The notes under the pieces are model-generated. The model was not told the origin of the DNA. It searched no databases and saw only the letters and a program-made list of their open reading frames with translations. Source: Angiostrongylus vasorum (Eukaryota; Nematoda; Chromadorea; Rhabditida; Metastrongylidae). Taken from it: a DNA stretch of 64,000 nucleotides. The stretch's first letter is position 1. The number at the start of each line of letters is the position of its first letter. The stretch spans positions 2,542,001 through 2,606,000 of the forward strand of contig JADANN010000108.1 of NCBI GenBank assembly GCA_018806985.1. The letters run 5' to 3'. Shown here piece after piece: positions 21,501-30,282 of the stretch. The translations under genes were made by a program, and so were the position numbers.

Positions 21501-22979
21501 TAGCTTATCTCCCTAAGGAGACGAAATCGATCGTGCCTGGGGGAAAGCGTGGGTGGAAACGGGTTCCGTTCTATGACGACTCCATGGTAAGGACCTGTAA
21601 ACAACTATGGCACCCGAACATTAACATTCGTTACAAAACATATGAAGTGGCCAATGGTCCTACAGAGGGTTTTGAGCGGGAGAAGTGATGAAAAGTAGAA
21701 ACATTTGCGAAAGATATGATGATGTGGAGAAGTGAACTACCCATCATGACGGAGATAATACAATGTTGTCCATAAAATTGCATGCTTTAGGAAAATGTGA
21801 CTTAACGGGTGACACTTCGGAGAAGTTAAAAAGGGCATTACAGGATACAGTATGAGAGAGGGCTAATTTTGTCCCTCTTCGCGATATTCAGATCTACAAA
21901 TGAAAAGGTCTTATCCATAGGTAACAACAGATGTCGCATTATGGCCGAATCACTTCGAAGAATATGAACACAGTTAGAGAAAAACCATAACTGAATAGAT
22001 ATTGAAAACATTTAAACTTTCTTAAAAAATGAAAATGGTAAAAAAAGAAGAAATCTCTTGCCTCGTGGGCTGTCGCTCTGCTTGATCTCCTGAACGGTGA
22101 CTTTGGAGACGTCGGCTGGTGGATAAGGACAGACCGAGTCAGGCAGCTGACTATGGTCGGGTTCAGAGAAGTCGTGCATGATTGTGGAATGATGTTGAGG
22201 GACATGAATGGGAAAAGATGGGGATGGAGCTCGGGCGTTGCACAGCAGGACCGAGTCGGGTACCCGTTCCACGTAATTTGAAGGCACTAGACCGGTGCGA
22301 CCATCCAAGGTTTCGCCACGGTAGAAGCCGTCCGAGTCCATTTCACCTTTGACGAGAAGGATATCACCTGGAGCCAGGGCTAATTCCAATTGAGGATTCT
22401 CGTTCGGAGAGTCACGTAGCGGTAAGTATTGAAATAGTGCGCGAAATACTCGGGAATGTGGTTTGTTGCGTAAAGCGAGCAGAAGCGAGTCTGCTGATGG
22501 GAGGCCGGTGCCGGTAGAAGTCACCATTGGGCCTAGCCCCGCAGGTGCAGGGGCTGGCAGCGGCTGATAGGGACATAGCGGGCCCCTAAACGGGCGCCAT
22601 CCGTGGGCCCTCTCAGTCTCGCTTTGCTGGGGGCTCCACAGCTATCCTTCACAAGCCATTCATGCACTCGGTCGGCAATCGATTCTCTATCCACCCACCT
22701 CCAACTCCACCCCATCGCACGTGCTCTCCACATTTTCCAATTCTAGGAAGCAATCGATATCGCACCAATACTGCGATGCAGATGCAGGGTGCTGGTGTTC
22801 GTGGTAAGGTCCCTAACAAGTCCCAGCGAACTTACGGAGTCCTGGGAGCGTACAGAACTAGCATCAGACCCACGTGTTGAAGTGAGGCGAGCAATTGCCA
22901 AGAACCGTTTGCTCAGAGCTCTGAGTGCACTTCGTCGATTCGTGGAAAATGAATGAGCAATGATGTGATTAGATACAAT
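423..22979 (-). CDS. rimb-1: RIM-binding protein (RIM-BP), 13 exons, 5' and possibly 3' incomplete
   Basis: RIM-BPs are presynaptic active-zone scaffolds whose SH3 domains bind proline motifs in RIM and voltage-gated calcium channels (family knowledge). The exons encode in order SH3-I (22.3-22.5 kb), three FN3 domains (19.6-18.6, 15.4-9.4 and 7.1-6.0 kb), a low-complexity linker, SH3-II (2175-1760), an Arg/Glu/Asp-rich linker and SH3-III (681-423). This SH3, three FN3, SH3, SH3 order is diagnostic of the family. SH3 signatures [33 protein letters not shown] and GLVPSNFLQ are readable. Joined exons are 22836-22979, 22062-22626, 19452-19603, 18637-18751, 15249-15397, 9423-9546, 6946-7122, 5646-6241, 2583-2734, 2082-2175, 936/942-1877, 618-681 and 423-542, about 1,130 residues. 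All phases fit except 942-1877 to 618-681. The initiator exon is not found. More exons may lie beyond base 1. The symbol follows the C. elegans orthologue. Confidence 0.92.
618..681 (-). CDS. rimb-1: rimb-1 exon, SH3-III first half
   Basis: Sixty-four bases encode [21 protein letters not shown] after one split-codon base. Acceptor ATACGAG, donor GAGCAG then GTCAGC. It joins in phase 0 to the next exon. Confidence 0.88.
942..1877 (-). CDS. rimb-1: rimb-1 exon, SH3-II second half plus Arg/Glu/Asp-rich linker
   Basis: The exon begins [27 protein letters not shown], completing SH3-II. A ~160-residue highly charged, tyrosine-containing linker follows (repeats such as [20 protein letters not shown]), then a Gln/Met/Pro/Ser-rich stretch. 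The frame meets TGA at 942-944, six bases before a perfect donor (GGA then GTAAGT; exon end 936). That donor is in phase 0 in this frame, while SH3-III needs phase 2. So either this is an isoform end, a frameshift in the assembly, or a mutation. The acceptor is GTTATAG. Confidence 0.88.
   Translation of the reverse strand, partial: VYGEVDADGFYHGQIGNRVGLVPSNMVIEIAKDDLLPRRTRTEAMPAEPTLRRMRWGSLKSRSYDHAGDRRIHDRPPTSSHFASLDRREMERREASATRGDRYRRSNGRDYEHRRDYDDRYREVRDPWEAREPRDHREMVRDIREPRGMREDYHREYRDEPEYRPDKYRERGYEREREYERRDDRRDERRDDRREERREERREYERRHEYPREEQFRRDRRDDSYRDDRHYEYYPPRYDPSSVGPSGSGQAMPLEPQMQPVSSAHAPQISQVAHQLGQMQMAASAMQPTSSQQPLYAMPGRQAGVQGGMPC
2082..2175 (-). CDS. rimb-1: rimb-1 exon, SH3-II first half
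   Basis: The exon reads [36 protein letters not shown] is the SH3 RT-loop motif and ELSF is the next conserved strand. Acceptor CTGTTGAG is non-canonical in its -3 position. Donor ATCAAG then GTCGGT. Phase 2 in, phase 0 out. Confidence 0.88.
2583..2734 (-). CDS. rimb-1: rimb-1 linker exon before SH3-II
   Basis: The exon reads [20 protein letters not shown] ... [16 protein letters not shown] and is joined to SH3-II through a split CGG codon (RFVALFDY). Acceptor ATCGGCAG, donor CGCG then GTTAGC, which is weak but phase 2 and required by the next exon. Confidence 0.82.
3391..3655 (-). repeat. SINE-A copy, 5'-truncated head
   Basis: A tRNA-derived SINE in minus orientation. It contains the tail block GATAAAGCTCTC ... 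TTGATCAATCCCTGA, the CATTCGACTTCATTAAG block, the core AGACAAGTCTGGTACCAATT and the box-B-like GGATCGATTCCACG. It lacks most of box A. Confidence 0.8.
4348..4622 (+). repeat. SINE-A copy, plus orientation
   Basis: A near full-length tRNA-like head (GGCGCGGTGGTTGGAGAGCG, then GGAATCGATCACCGCG), the core TTGGTACCAGACTTGTCTGG and the 3' tail GTGCTTTATCC. Confidence 0.82.
5646..6241 (-). CDS. rimb-1: rimb-1 exon, FN3-3 end plus Pro/Ser/Ala/Gln linker
   Basis: The first ~30 residues close FN3-3 ([11 protein letters not shown] ... [10 protein letters not shown]). About 165 residues of low-complexity linker follow, with proline runs ([16 protein letters not shown]) and Met/Ala/Ser/Gly-rich sequence, and no globular domain. 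Acceptor CTTTTCAG, donor AAG then GTAAGT, phase 0 out. Confidence 0.9.
6946..7122 (-). CDS. rimb-1: rimb-1 exon, FN3-3 first half
   Basis: The exon reads [15 protein letters not shown] ... [17 protein letters not shown] ... [15 protein letters not shown]. The PDPPTNV opening and the ISWAPV tryptophan mark the third FN3. Acceptor TTCTCAG, donor ACGG then GTAGGT. Enters phase 1 and leaves phase 1. Confidence 0.92.
7123..9422 (-). other. rimb-1 intron, no identifiable element except a short tandem duplication
   Basis: AT-rich non-coding sequence. A ~24-bp unit (GGATATTCGCGAGCTTAA) is duplicated in tandem at 9082-9126. A 108-residue minus-strand frame at 8120-8446 has no recognisable domain. Confidence 0.5.
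9082..9126. repeat. ~24-bp tandem duplication
   Basis: GGATATTCGCGAGCTTAA occurs twice in tandem with a short spacer in a rimb-1 intron. Confidence 0.75.
9423..9546 (-). CDS. rimb-1: rimb-1 exon, FN3-2 second half
   Basis: Forty-one codons read [20 protein letters not shown] ... CLDFKTLPK. The L-x-P-x-x-x-Y-x-V-x-V signature is the FN3 tyrosine-corner strand. Acceptor CTTCAG, donor AAGA then GTGAGT. Enters phase 0, leaves phase 1. Confidence 0.92.
10570..10690 (+). repeat. Single-arm copy of the foldback element
   Basis: ACGCTGAGATATCTGCAAAA followed by CTCCGGACTGCTGGTGTCTG and ...CACCACCACATCATGCGAG matches the left arm of the palindrome at 61040. No inverted partner is seen next to it. 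Confidence 0.7.
12650..12773 (+). repeat. SINE-A head half split by a PLE insertion
   Basis: The degenerate head CCGCGTGGAGCACACTGGTA, then GGTTCGACTTCTCGTCC and the core start GACAAATTGGACGAGAT. The other half resumes at 13527. Confidence 0.78.
12774..13526 (+). mobile_element. 5'-truncated PLE fragment inserted in a SINE
   Basis: It reads [20 protein letters not shown], then [29 protein letters not shown], followed by a decayed 3' part with GGCTCTGAAGAAGGCGATAT and CGAAACGTCAGC. It splits a SINE-A and is flanked by the identical 14 bases AAATTGGACGAGAT at 12760-12773 and 13527-13540. Confidence 0.85.
13527..13690 (+). repeat. SINE-A tail half split by a PLE insertion
   Basis: AAATTGGACGAGAT, then GGAGGATAGCAGCACTG, ATATGCATTCATTCACCTC and CTGATCAACTCCG continue the SINE-A interrupted at 12773. 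Confidence 0.78.
15249..15397 (-). CDS. rimb-1: rimb-1 exon, FN3-2 first half
   Basis: Forty-nine codons read [40 protein letters not shown] and CPPSVFQ. This is a FN3 N-terminal half with the LRWYPS tryptophan. Acceptor TTTGCAG, donor CAG then GTGAGT. Enters phase 1, leaves phase 0. Confidence 0.9.
15851..16139 (-). repeat. SINE-A copy, near full length
   Basis: Tail, core and head are all present. The head end reads CCTCCAACCATTGCGCCACA on the plus strand, the complement of TGGCGCAATGGTTGGAGG, an RNA polymerase III box A-like sequence. Confidence 0.83.
16698..16800 (+). repeat. Degenerate tRNA-SINE head
   Basis: TTAGAGCCACAGTTCAACAC, then GGCTCGATCCCGTTCGTGTC and AAGTCGGCAAACTGATAC recall the SINE head and core start with heavy divergence. 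Confidence 0.5.
17165..17240 (-). repeat. Fragment of the foldback element arm
   Basis: ACCGCAGACACCTACGGTCC and AATTTTGCAAATATCTCAGC match the outer right arm of the palindrome at 61380-61445. Confidence 0.6.
17925..17943. repeat. Short CTG repeat
   Basis: Six CTG units in a rimb-1 intron. Confidence 0.85.
18195..18315. repeat. Compound CA microsatellite
   Basis: A CA-dominated tract with CATA interruptions in a rimb-1 intron. Frames across it (His/Thr or Val/Cys runs) are artefacts. Confidence 0.95.
18637..18751 (-). CDS. rimb-1: rimb-1 exon, FN3-1 second half
   Basis: Thirty-eight codons read [10 protein letters not shown] ... [19 protein letters not shown], the C-terminal strands of FN3-1. 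Acceptor GCATTCAG, donor AACG then GTGAGT. It enters in phase 0 and leaves in phase 1. Confidence 0.9.
19452..19603 (-). CDS. rimb-1: rimb-1 exon, FN3-1 first half
   Basis: The exon reads [10 protein letters not shown] ... [12 protein letters not shown] ... [10 protein letters not shown] ... VVPGSYK. The conserved FN3 tryptophan (AWSPP) and the Y-V-D-G strand are present. Acceptor TCTGCAG, donor AAG then GTGAGA. It enters in phase 1 and leaves in phase 0. Confidence 0.9.
19604..22061 (-). other. rimb-1 intron with a SINE-A fragment
   Basis: The GC-AG intron between SH3-I and FN3-1. It holds a truncated SINE-A fragment at 20552-20675. An 80-residue plus-strand frame at 21446-21688 has no recognisable homology. 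Confidence 0.55.
20552..20675 (-). repeat. SINE-A core/head fragment
   Basis: AAAGCCTGGCACCAATTTGT, CGACCCCTGATGGATGG and GGCACCTCC match the core-to-head part in minus orientation. Confidence 0.6.
22062..22626 (-). CDS. rimb-1: rimb-1 exon with SH3-I domain
   Basis: The exon encodes a Pro/Ala-rich lead, then a full SH3 domain ([10 protein letters not shown] ... [19 protein letters not shown] ... [11 protein letters not shown]), then a polar linker ending EIKQSDSPR. The acceptor used is CCCCCAG at 22627-22632; GATAG, giving exon start 22641, is an in-phase alternative. The 3' end has no usable GT: the only phase-compatible site is a GC donor, GAG then GCAAGA, with the intron starting at 22061. 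Phase 1 there makes codon GTT with the next exon and gives SPRVPCPRDL. The ATG at 22527 is internal to the open frame and need not be the start. Confidence 0.85.
22836..22979 (-). CDS. rimb-1: rimb-1 candidate exon 1 in window, Ser/Arg-rich segment before SH3-I
   Basis: A 48-codon open segment lies between a good acceptor (CACTTCAG) and a strong donor (GACTCC then GTAAGT), phase 0 at both ends. It reads [11 protein letters not shown] ... [18 protein letters not shown] ... SVRSQDS and joins in frame to the SH3-I exon. No domain is recognised. The opposite strand is also open here, so support comes only from splice sites and phase. Confidence 0.55.
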
Positions 22980-23527
22980 CTGAAGTGCTCCACAGATTAG
23001 CTCATGTATATGCTCTTTGAGCAGAAATGCCTGCTCCGATTACTTGCTACTACAGGAATAAATGGATTGAATGTAAGGCCTCGTCGCGATTTCCATTGAG
23101 CAAAAATGAATAACATTCCATCAGAAACTCTGACTCAAAAAAAGTGAGAAAAAAGCACGACTACCAAAGCAAATCGTTTCTGGTACATTTTACCTATACA
23201 TCCCATGTATTCAATCCTTAGAGTACAATGACGCACATGCAAGCCCAAGTGTCACTGTCCGACTTCTTCCCTGCTCTATTATTTTTTAATCCTGAACAGA
23301 TTATTTTAAAAATTGGCGGGAAACAACGCGAAATCAGGTAGCATATGTATTTGTAACTTTTTCATATGCAGCTAAGACATGAGTTTTTTATTTCTGGTAA
23401 TTTCTTGAATAAAGCCCTCATGAATGGCCCTCTCATTGTTCGCGTACATCTGATGAGGCTAATCTGGGAAGAGTTATTTAGAAGATGAAGGGAAATGAAA
23501 AAAAATTTCTGTAGTTTACCTAAGACG

Positions 23528-23665
23528 AGTGTAGGGTGTAGCACAGTGGTTAGAGAGAGATGCACACTCAGCATCATTCTTTGGTTCGATCACGATCCCC
23601 GAGCCAACCAAGTCCTTCACCCTTCTGGAGTTCAAAAATGGCCGCGAAACTGATATGGAAGGATA
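23528..23665 (+). repeat. Degenerate tRNA-SINE head
   Basis: GTAGGGTGTAGCACAGTGGT, TAGAGAG followed by TTCGATCACGATCCCCGAGC resembles the SINE box A/box B arrangement. The downstream core is poor. Confidence 0.6.
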
Positions 23666-23739
23666 CAAACACCGATCTAATGAACTAGTGAACCACTGCA
23701 AGGCATTATATAGGACAAATCAAAACTGAAAGCTTCCCC

Positions 23740-24815
23740 ATGACCGACTTTCTATTAACGTTGCCATTGATCAAGTAATTCTTTATATCGTCGTTAAGCA
23801 AAAAATCGGGTGTTATTTTATTCTTTACTGCTGTGACTCTGACATTTTGGCGGATTGCATCTTCATTAGAGTCTGGAAACATCAAGGTGACTGCATCTAT
23901 TAAGGCAAACACCTCCATAACTAAACAGGAAAAACACTAAACCAAGACTTCAACTTTGCAAACCTAAACCAAGATTTCAGCTTCAAGACTGAAAACAAGG
24001 TAGCTTCTTTGCACAGTCATTGCTTTCTATGATTCTTCTACTGAGTGTATCATCTGCAAACCAACGGCTAGGTGTTCTTTTATACGGACGCAGAGTGGTC
24101 CACCCGTTTGTCACGTCATACTATATCACTGTCTATGCACCGGCGCAAAATTGTACAGTATGCCCCAGCGGTAGAAATGGTCATTAAAATGAGTTCGGGT
24201 ACGGTTTATCCGATCTCTTTTAAAGCACGCGCAAACGAATAGATTGGGGAACGGGTAGATCACTCCACCTCCGTGTAAAGGAACACCTAGTAGGTAAACT
24301 TTAAGTAAAACCAAATACTCCACTAGGGGCGCCAAGGATACAGAGATATGAGGAAAATTTTGAAGAATAAGTGAAAACTCTCGCATAGGAATCGAGAGCA
24401 CCAGCACGCAAAACCCTTGAAGCATTCCGGAAAAATTCCAAGAATCCGAAAATGAACCGCAGGGAGAGAAGCCTCATAATCACGCGTGATATTCGGCAGT
24501 ATTTAAGACTGTTATTTTTATGTGAGACACATTACTCTTCTGTCTGAACTCTGTGCCGTTGATCTCCACGTGACATAACACTCACTGGAAGACTTATAGA
24601 CACGAAGCTATTTTGTTCTCAGTGCGATCGCAACGTTGGCTTGGCACTTTCTCTGCTTGGTTATCAAGGTGTTTGGTTGGGTGGGTCACATTCACCTTGA
24701 CCTTTCCAGGCTCTGATGAAGACGAAACCCGACGAAACGTCAGCTTCATCGTAATAAAGGATAAAATAACATTTTCTCTTTGCTCAGCGAGAGTGCTTGC
24801 ACCTTTTATCCTTCT
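23740..24815. mobile_element. PLE inverted 3'-end pair without RT
   Basis: A minus-oriented PLE 3' end (23740-24120) abuts a plus-oriented one (24135-24815) that includes a decayed endonuclease (AKLYSMPQR-like, then YEFGYGLS) and the 3' block CCAGGCTCTGATGAAGACGA ... CGACGAAACGTCAGC. The arrangement mimics the ends of PLE B with the reverse transcriptase missing. Confidence 0.7.
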
Positions 24816-25564
24816 ATATGGCTCACTACCTAGAAAATCCCTAATGTGGCTTTGTTGTGTGTGGAACCGCGAAGTAGAGTGCATTACGTATCATCAAGGC
24901 AAACATAGAAGTTAAACTAAACAGAGGGCTAACGTTTCCATAGTGAAGCTTTGCAAAGAGGAGACTAACGTCAAGAGTTATGGTCCTTTAGAAATTTTCT
25001 GTAATCAATTGAGAAAATTGATCTTAAGCGTTAAACTCTTCTAATATATCCTGAGTCCTCATAATGAAAATAGGAACCGGTCGTCAAGATAAATTGTGCG
25101 TTCGAGGTGTCCGAAATAAGCATCTGATCGATGATAAGAACCTCTTTGCTTACCTTCTGAGCACCGTTTTGTGAGATGTCTCTTTTCCGGAAAGAAGAGG
25201 CATCCACCGCAAGAGGTGGAAATTGCCCTATGACAGAGAAAGTGACCTTATCGTTGCGAAGAGAAAGCAGACACCACATCTGTCCGCAACAGCTTCCTGT
25301 TCAGTACCCGATCCGTCTCGCCAAACTTTCCTCCGCTGTGCAATAATATGCAACGAAGTGGTTCTGTTGGATCGAGAAGTACATCAGAGTTGATATGTAT
25401 GTTTACCCTGGATGCAACTCGCCGGGTTTTGTAGTTGCGTACCGGGGAACGCCCGCAAGCGATTATCTAAACATTTAAAGAACCACTTTCCTGGTATGAT
25501 GAGGAATGAATTTTAACAGGTAACCAACTTCTTAGAACATTCCGTGTGCGTCAGTAAAAACGAC

Positions 25565-25905
25565 AACGGGCGTTTAGCGCAGAGCTCGTGCTGCTGTTTA
25601 ATACAAGCAACACGATCGCTCGACCCTGCCCGGGCCCACCAAACCTTCTATCCCTCTGAGGTTAGGAAACTAGCAGCAAACTTGGCTAGGATCAGCCCAG
25701 TCCCTCCATTCTAAGTGGGAACGCCCTTCCGCAGCTATCCTAAAATTCCAGGGAGAATTGACTAGACAGGCATTCATTCATAAAGGAGGCGAAAAAATCC
25801 TCAAGTAGCAGCCAAATCCACGCACAAAAAAGACTTTCATAGATGACGAATGAGAGCGAACGAATCGAATGCAAGAAGTGCTGGGTTCTGCACAAAATGC
25901 GATGT
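25565..25905 (+). repeat. SINE-B copy
   Basis: The tRNA-like head GGCGTTTAGCGCAGAGCTCG, the shared core CTATCCCTCTGAGGTTAGG, then the family-B block GTGGGAACGCCCTTCCGCAG and the tail CGAATCGAATGCAAGAAGTG. Confidence 0.72.
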
Positions 25906-27639
25906 TGGCTCATGTGAAGAAAAAATAAGACGACTTGAAAAAAAAGAGTTAGAAGAAGCGTTGAAAAAAATAGACTCGTTTGCTGGGTTCAATAATTTTT
26001 CCAAACGTTTCTTGATCCCGTTGAGAAAGAGGCTAACAGATGCTAGTTCAAAATTTTCATGTGCCATGAACTGCGCTCTGAAACATAAGACGAACACCTA
26101 ACGTCAAGCTGGATATCTCAGAAATTTGCCTCAGACAAGTATTCCGAGTTTTTTTATTCAGTGGAAAATGCTTTGGAAGTAAACCACAAGCGGAGCGAAG
26201 TAGATAACGGATTGGCAGGAAGAAAGGGATTTACGAATATTTATGAGGTTGATGCGTGAATAATGGCGTTTTTCTTTTTCTACGGATTCTGCGAGAATAC
26301 TATAATAGAAGTATGTCTTGTGTACATTTTTTATCCCATACCATTTTATTGGTTATTCGTTGCTTAACTCATTAACCCGTAATAACTCTATTCACGCTTA
26401 ATTGACAACGATTTTAAGCCCAATTAAAAACGATGCTTCCATCATTTGGCTAGCTCTCATTTGTAGGGAACGGCTTACAACTGGTTCCGCTTCATTAAAG
26501 AAACGTATAACTACTCTTCTGGGTAGCACTATTAGAGGTCCAGTCATTAAGGCGAGTATTTTTTTTTCTACTAGAGATAAAACAACACAAAAACGGAACT
26601 AACAATAATTTTCAATGAAAGGCGCTTAAATTGGGTGTTAAGTCAAAGATCCTAGCGAAAACAAACGAAACTGGTCTTGAATTTGTTTTTTGTGTTGAGT
26701 GGGTGACAGAATGAGTGACAAAATGACCACGTCTTTGTGTGCTGACAAAGTCTACAAATTAAATTAACCTCTGGGTGGCCTTCGGTGTGCGACGGGATCC
26801 TCTCCGAAGTGGTGTGGGTCAATGAGAGGACAGTATGATCCTTGTTGTCCTTGAGGACCTTGGAATTGTAAGGATTCTCTCGGCATTCATGACCACTCTA
26901 TAAGGTGCTGCCATTAACCTATCAGTTCCTTCCTCTTAGTAGTGCCCCGGTCCCGAATAGACGTACAAAGTGCTGTTAGATCTGAACAATGTATCCTTTC
27001 TATTCCGGTAACTGCTTTGCAGAACTTCTGTTGTCATATAATGGCACTTCATAATGACCACGTCTGTATTTGTGCTATTTCTACATAAGTTGGATTCGCT
27101 GTGACGTTATATCGTCGCGAACTACTTCCTCCAACTGATAGCATTTATAACGTGTCTAACAGGTGCTCATGAGGTGCAACGGTCATTAAGCATCAACTCG
27201 TTCTAGTATTCTTCTTATAACGCACAGGTTGAAGACGGCGCATGGCCAAGTGGGAGGAAAAGATCACGAAAAAAGCCATACAAAGAATACTTGGTGCCAC
27301 AAAAATGGGAGAGAGGATCGAAAGTGCCCACCTACTTTGCCGATGAGGATTCAGAAGTGACGCAGTGTACGGCATGATGTAGAAGATGAACTAGGGCATA
27401 GTCTTAACATAGTCGTTCCACAGAAGTTGTTAGCGATAGGGTCCCACTATATGTCAAGTGCACAGTAGAAAAATTACCAATTCACTCTCAAACTTCTTCT
27501 GTTGAAAAAATGAATGCGTTTTTTTTTCACTAAGCGTACTCAAATCAAACCCGTAAACCACTACCTGCGCTGTTTAGTAAGCGAAAATAGTGATGAATCA
27601 CATGCATCATGAAGTGAAATTCATTTTTTTCCTGTTATT

Positions 27640-27780
27640 TTTGTTACATGACTCATCATCGCATCTACTGCTCAGATCCCAGCACTTCTTGCATTTGATT
27701 CGTTTCCTCGCATCCACCATTCACGAAGGCCTTCCAACTTTTCCGTCTCGGTTCATCTGTTACGTGAGGCTTTTTTCGTC
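27640..27780 (-). repeat. SINE-B 3' fragment
   Basis: CCCAGCACTTCTTGCATTTG, ATTCGTTTCCTCGCATCCAC is the complement of the family-B tail. Confidence 0.65.
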
Positions 27781-27929
27781 TTCGCCATAAATGTCGCTGA
27801 GTGCTGATCTAGTATATTCTCTTTCGAATGCTTGGATAACAACGCTGGAAAGTCCCCATGTGGATTGGAGAGATCAGCTTGTTCCAGAGAAGTTTCTATC
27901 AATATCCCGACCAAAGAGGGATTAGAGAC

Positions 27930-28265
27930 TAGTTCGGACAGCGGCACGATCGAACCATGCCTGAATAGGTTAGGTCGTCCATGTAATGAACGGGATAGCT
28001 ACTACTACGCTGCTTACCATCTTGAAAGAAGCTCATCTCCTCTAATTAATGTGGGAACACTCTGGCTCGACTATCTCAAAGCTAAAGGAGGAATCGATTC
28101 GACTCGCGTTCAACGACCGTCGCGACGAAGACGAAAATATTCTCAATTAGCAGCCGGACTAACACGTGCAAAAGTTCGAAGATCTTTGGTGATGATGGTT
28201 TCGAGGAAACTAGTCTAACACAAGGAATGCCGGGATCTGCGCTGTAGATGTGGAAGGAGAAATTG
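27930..28265 (+). repeat. SINE-B copy, degenerate
   Basis: GTGGGAACACTCTGGCTCGA, CTATC, then GGAATCGATTCGACTCGCGT, TCAACGAC and ATGCCGGGATCTGCG follow the family-B order. A 128-residue frame across it is not a gene. Confidence 0.6.
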
Positions 28266-29289
28266 GTTAAGAGCAGGAAATTTCAATGCTTTATATCAGA
28301 TATCGGTCTGAAAAGAACTGTGCGACAGTGAAGGCTATTGTAACCAATCATGCGCTCCCAATTTTATTCACTTCTGGAATTCTTTTTGAAGTTTTAAGTG
28401 ATGTATGGATAAACAATCCGATGAATGTAGGCTTTGAAGCTGTTACCACCCGATCTATAATTCGCCATGACAGATGGGTTTGAAAGCACTCGAAGAGTCG
28501 GCTAAGCAGGTGTTCGACTTCAATAGTAACTTCTGGAATGTAAAAGACTTCCGCCTTTTAGTAAATTCGAATTTTTGGACGTAATTTGGCAGTACTACAA
28601 GGCATACTGTATAAATACACTGTGAGCGAGGCTGAGAGTTTATTCGTGGAAATTAAAAGGCAAAAGAATGGGAACCTGTAGATGGTTATCCGCGCAATTA
28701 TCGTTCTTAATTCCAAAAGCCAGGAAGGATTTGTAATTCAGCAGATAAAATCTTTAAAAAAATAAAGCAGGGTTGATGTCGAAGGCTATTTAGCACGGCA
28801 CCAGCACCAAATGATCTGTCTAACTGTGTTCCCACTCCTCGTAAACATATCACTCATTGCAGCTGTGTCAAACCTTCCATAATAGGTAGAATGTCATTAT
28901 AATGGTTTGTACGGTTTCATTAGGAAGCATGGCTAAAAGTAGAACAGCTGCACATCAAACCGTCGATGTCATGGAGGAAATCTGATCACAAAACGACGAG
29001 GCTCCCTGAGGTCATAAAAAACATAGACTGCACTATGTGAATCCCTACAAATGGATGATATAGGTTTCTCAGAAGTTCAGGGTAAAAGCCTTGGCAAGCC
29101 AACAATATTTTAGTGAAATAGAGTGCGACCTGGGAATTTATCCGTGAGCACCGGCCATCAACAGAATGCCGGTGATGCATTGTGTGCAATGCATCCGTGA
29201 GGATTTTCTCCACTGATGCGACCCTCTTCAGGGAAATGAGAAGTTAACGAAGAGCTTCGCCGTATTATAGCTTCCAATAGCCACTGGTT

Positions 29290-29352
29290 TTGGAGCAAGG
29301 ATCGTGAAATATAAATATGAATTGGAGCAAGGATCGTGAAATATAGATATCG
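29290..29352. repeat. 31-bp tandem duplication
   Basis: TTGGAGCAAGGATCGTGAAA followed by TATAAATATGAA is repeated once with two substitutions. Confidence 0.8.
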
Positions 29353-30282
29353 CTATAATGACCTTCGTAGCTTCCCACTTAAGCACTCTGAATCTGATGC
29401 ACTGTCCATGGTCATCATCTTAGCGTCAGGTGGACAATCTGGTTGAGAATACCTTTCTGTTCCTTCTACAGATGACGATAAAATAAGGGCTATTTGCGGT
29501 AAGTCCTCTCCCGTTTACCATATGTGTGATAATTTCTGTCTCTTCAATAAAAGGTATCTGCATACTCTGGTGCACTTCCTGTTGACAAGCTCGATTAGTA
29601 GTCAAATCCTGTAAAACATCGCTTACGCCGGCCATAAATTGCTTTGTTAGGTAAATGGAGATTTTCAACTAGCTTTCAAATTTACGTCTTATCATAAATG
29701 AGATGCTACAGGACGGAATACAATAGCAGGACTGAAATTCCAACAACCACTTAGATGTGGCAGGATAATCCCATCTCAAAGCAGAGGTAGATGAATGTTG
29801 CCATGTCGTCAATGCTTGTCGATTCCCACCACTCTTCCCTCGATAGTTGATATCTGTTCGTAAGCAATTCATTTGGAAAACCTATTTGTTCTGTGCATTA
29901 AAGCAAAAATCGTCGATCCCTGATAAATTGCCATCCAGTGGTTGGGAAGCAATACATTGTCAGATCCTGCCACTGTTGTCTTCGTCATCAACATTTTTTC
30001 CTTTTTTCTTCAATTCATCTTCTTCAGATTGTTAGCTGAAAGTCAATGTAGGTTCCAGATTGTTCTCCACATCTCCTGCTTCTTCTTCATGGTGACTTCC
30101 GATGAGTCTAGCTATGATAAATCTTGTATGGTGTTCCAACAGGTATACCTTCAGAGCGATATGGCAGAAACTCTCTTTGCTTTCTAAGTTTCGAGCTTCT
30201 TAAGTCCTTTTGTTACTGAAAATCATAAGGAGTTGTAGAAAACCAACATCATCCATTATTTACGGCAGGCGAAGTTGAATTC

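Noticed and set aside
22662..22920. Plus-strand frame ending [13 protein letters not shown]...VENE
   Set aside because: No acceptor-bounded exon chain or homology was found. The minus strand has matched splice sites and phase.
27190..27400. Possible LINE (RTE-like) RT C-terminus, AIQRILGATKMGERIESAHL
   Set aside because: The resemblance to RTE C-terminal helices is short and the flanks give no RT motif, so it is only mentioned under the inter-gene stretch.
27832..28218. 128-codon plus-strand frame
   Set aside because: It overlaps a degenerate SINE-B copy and has no domain.
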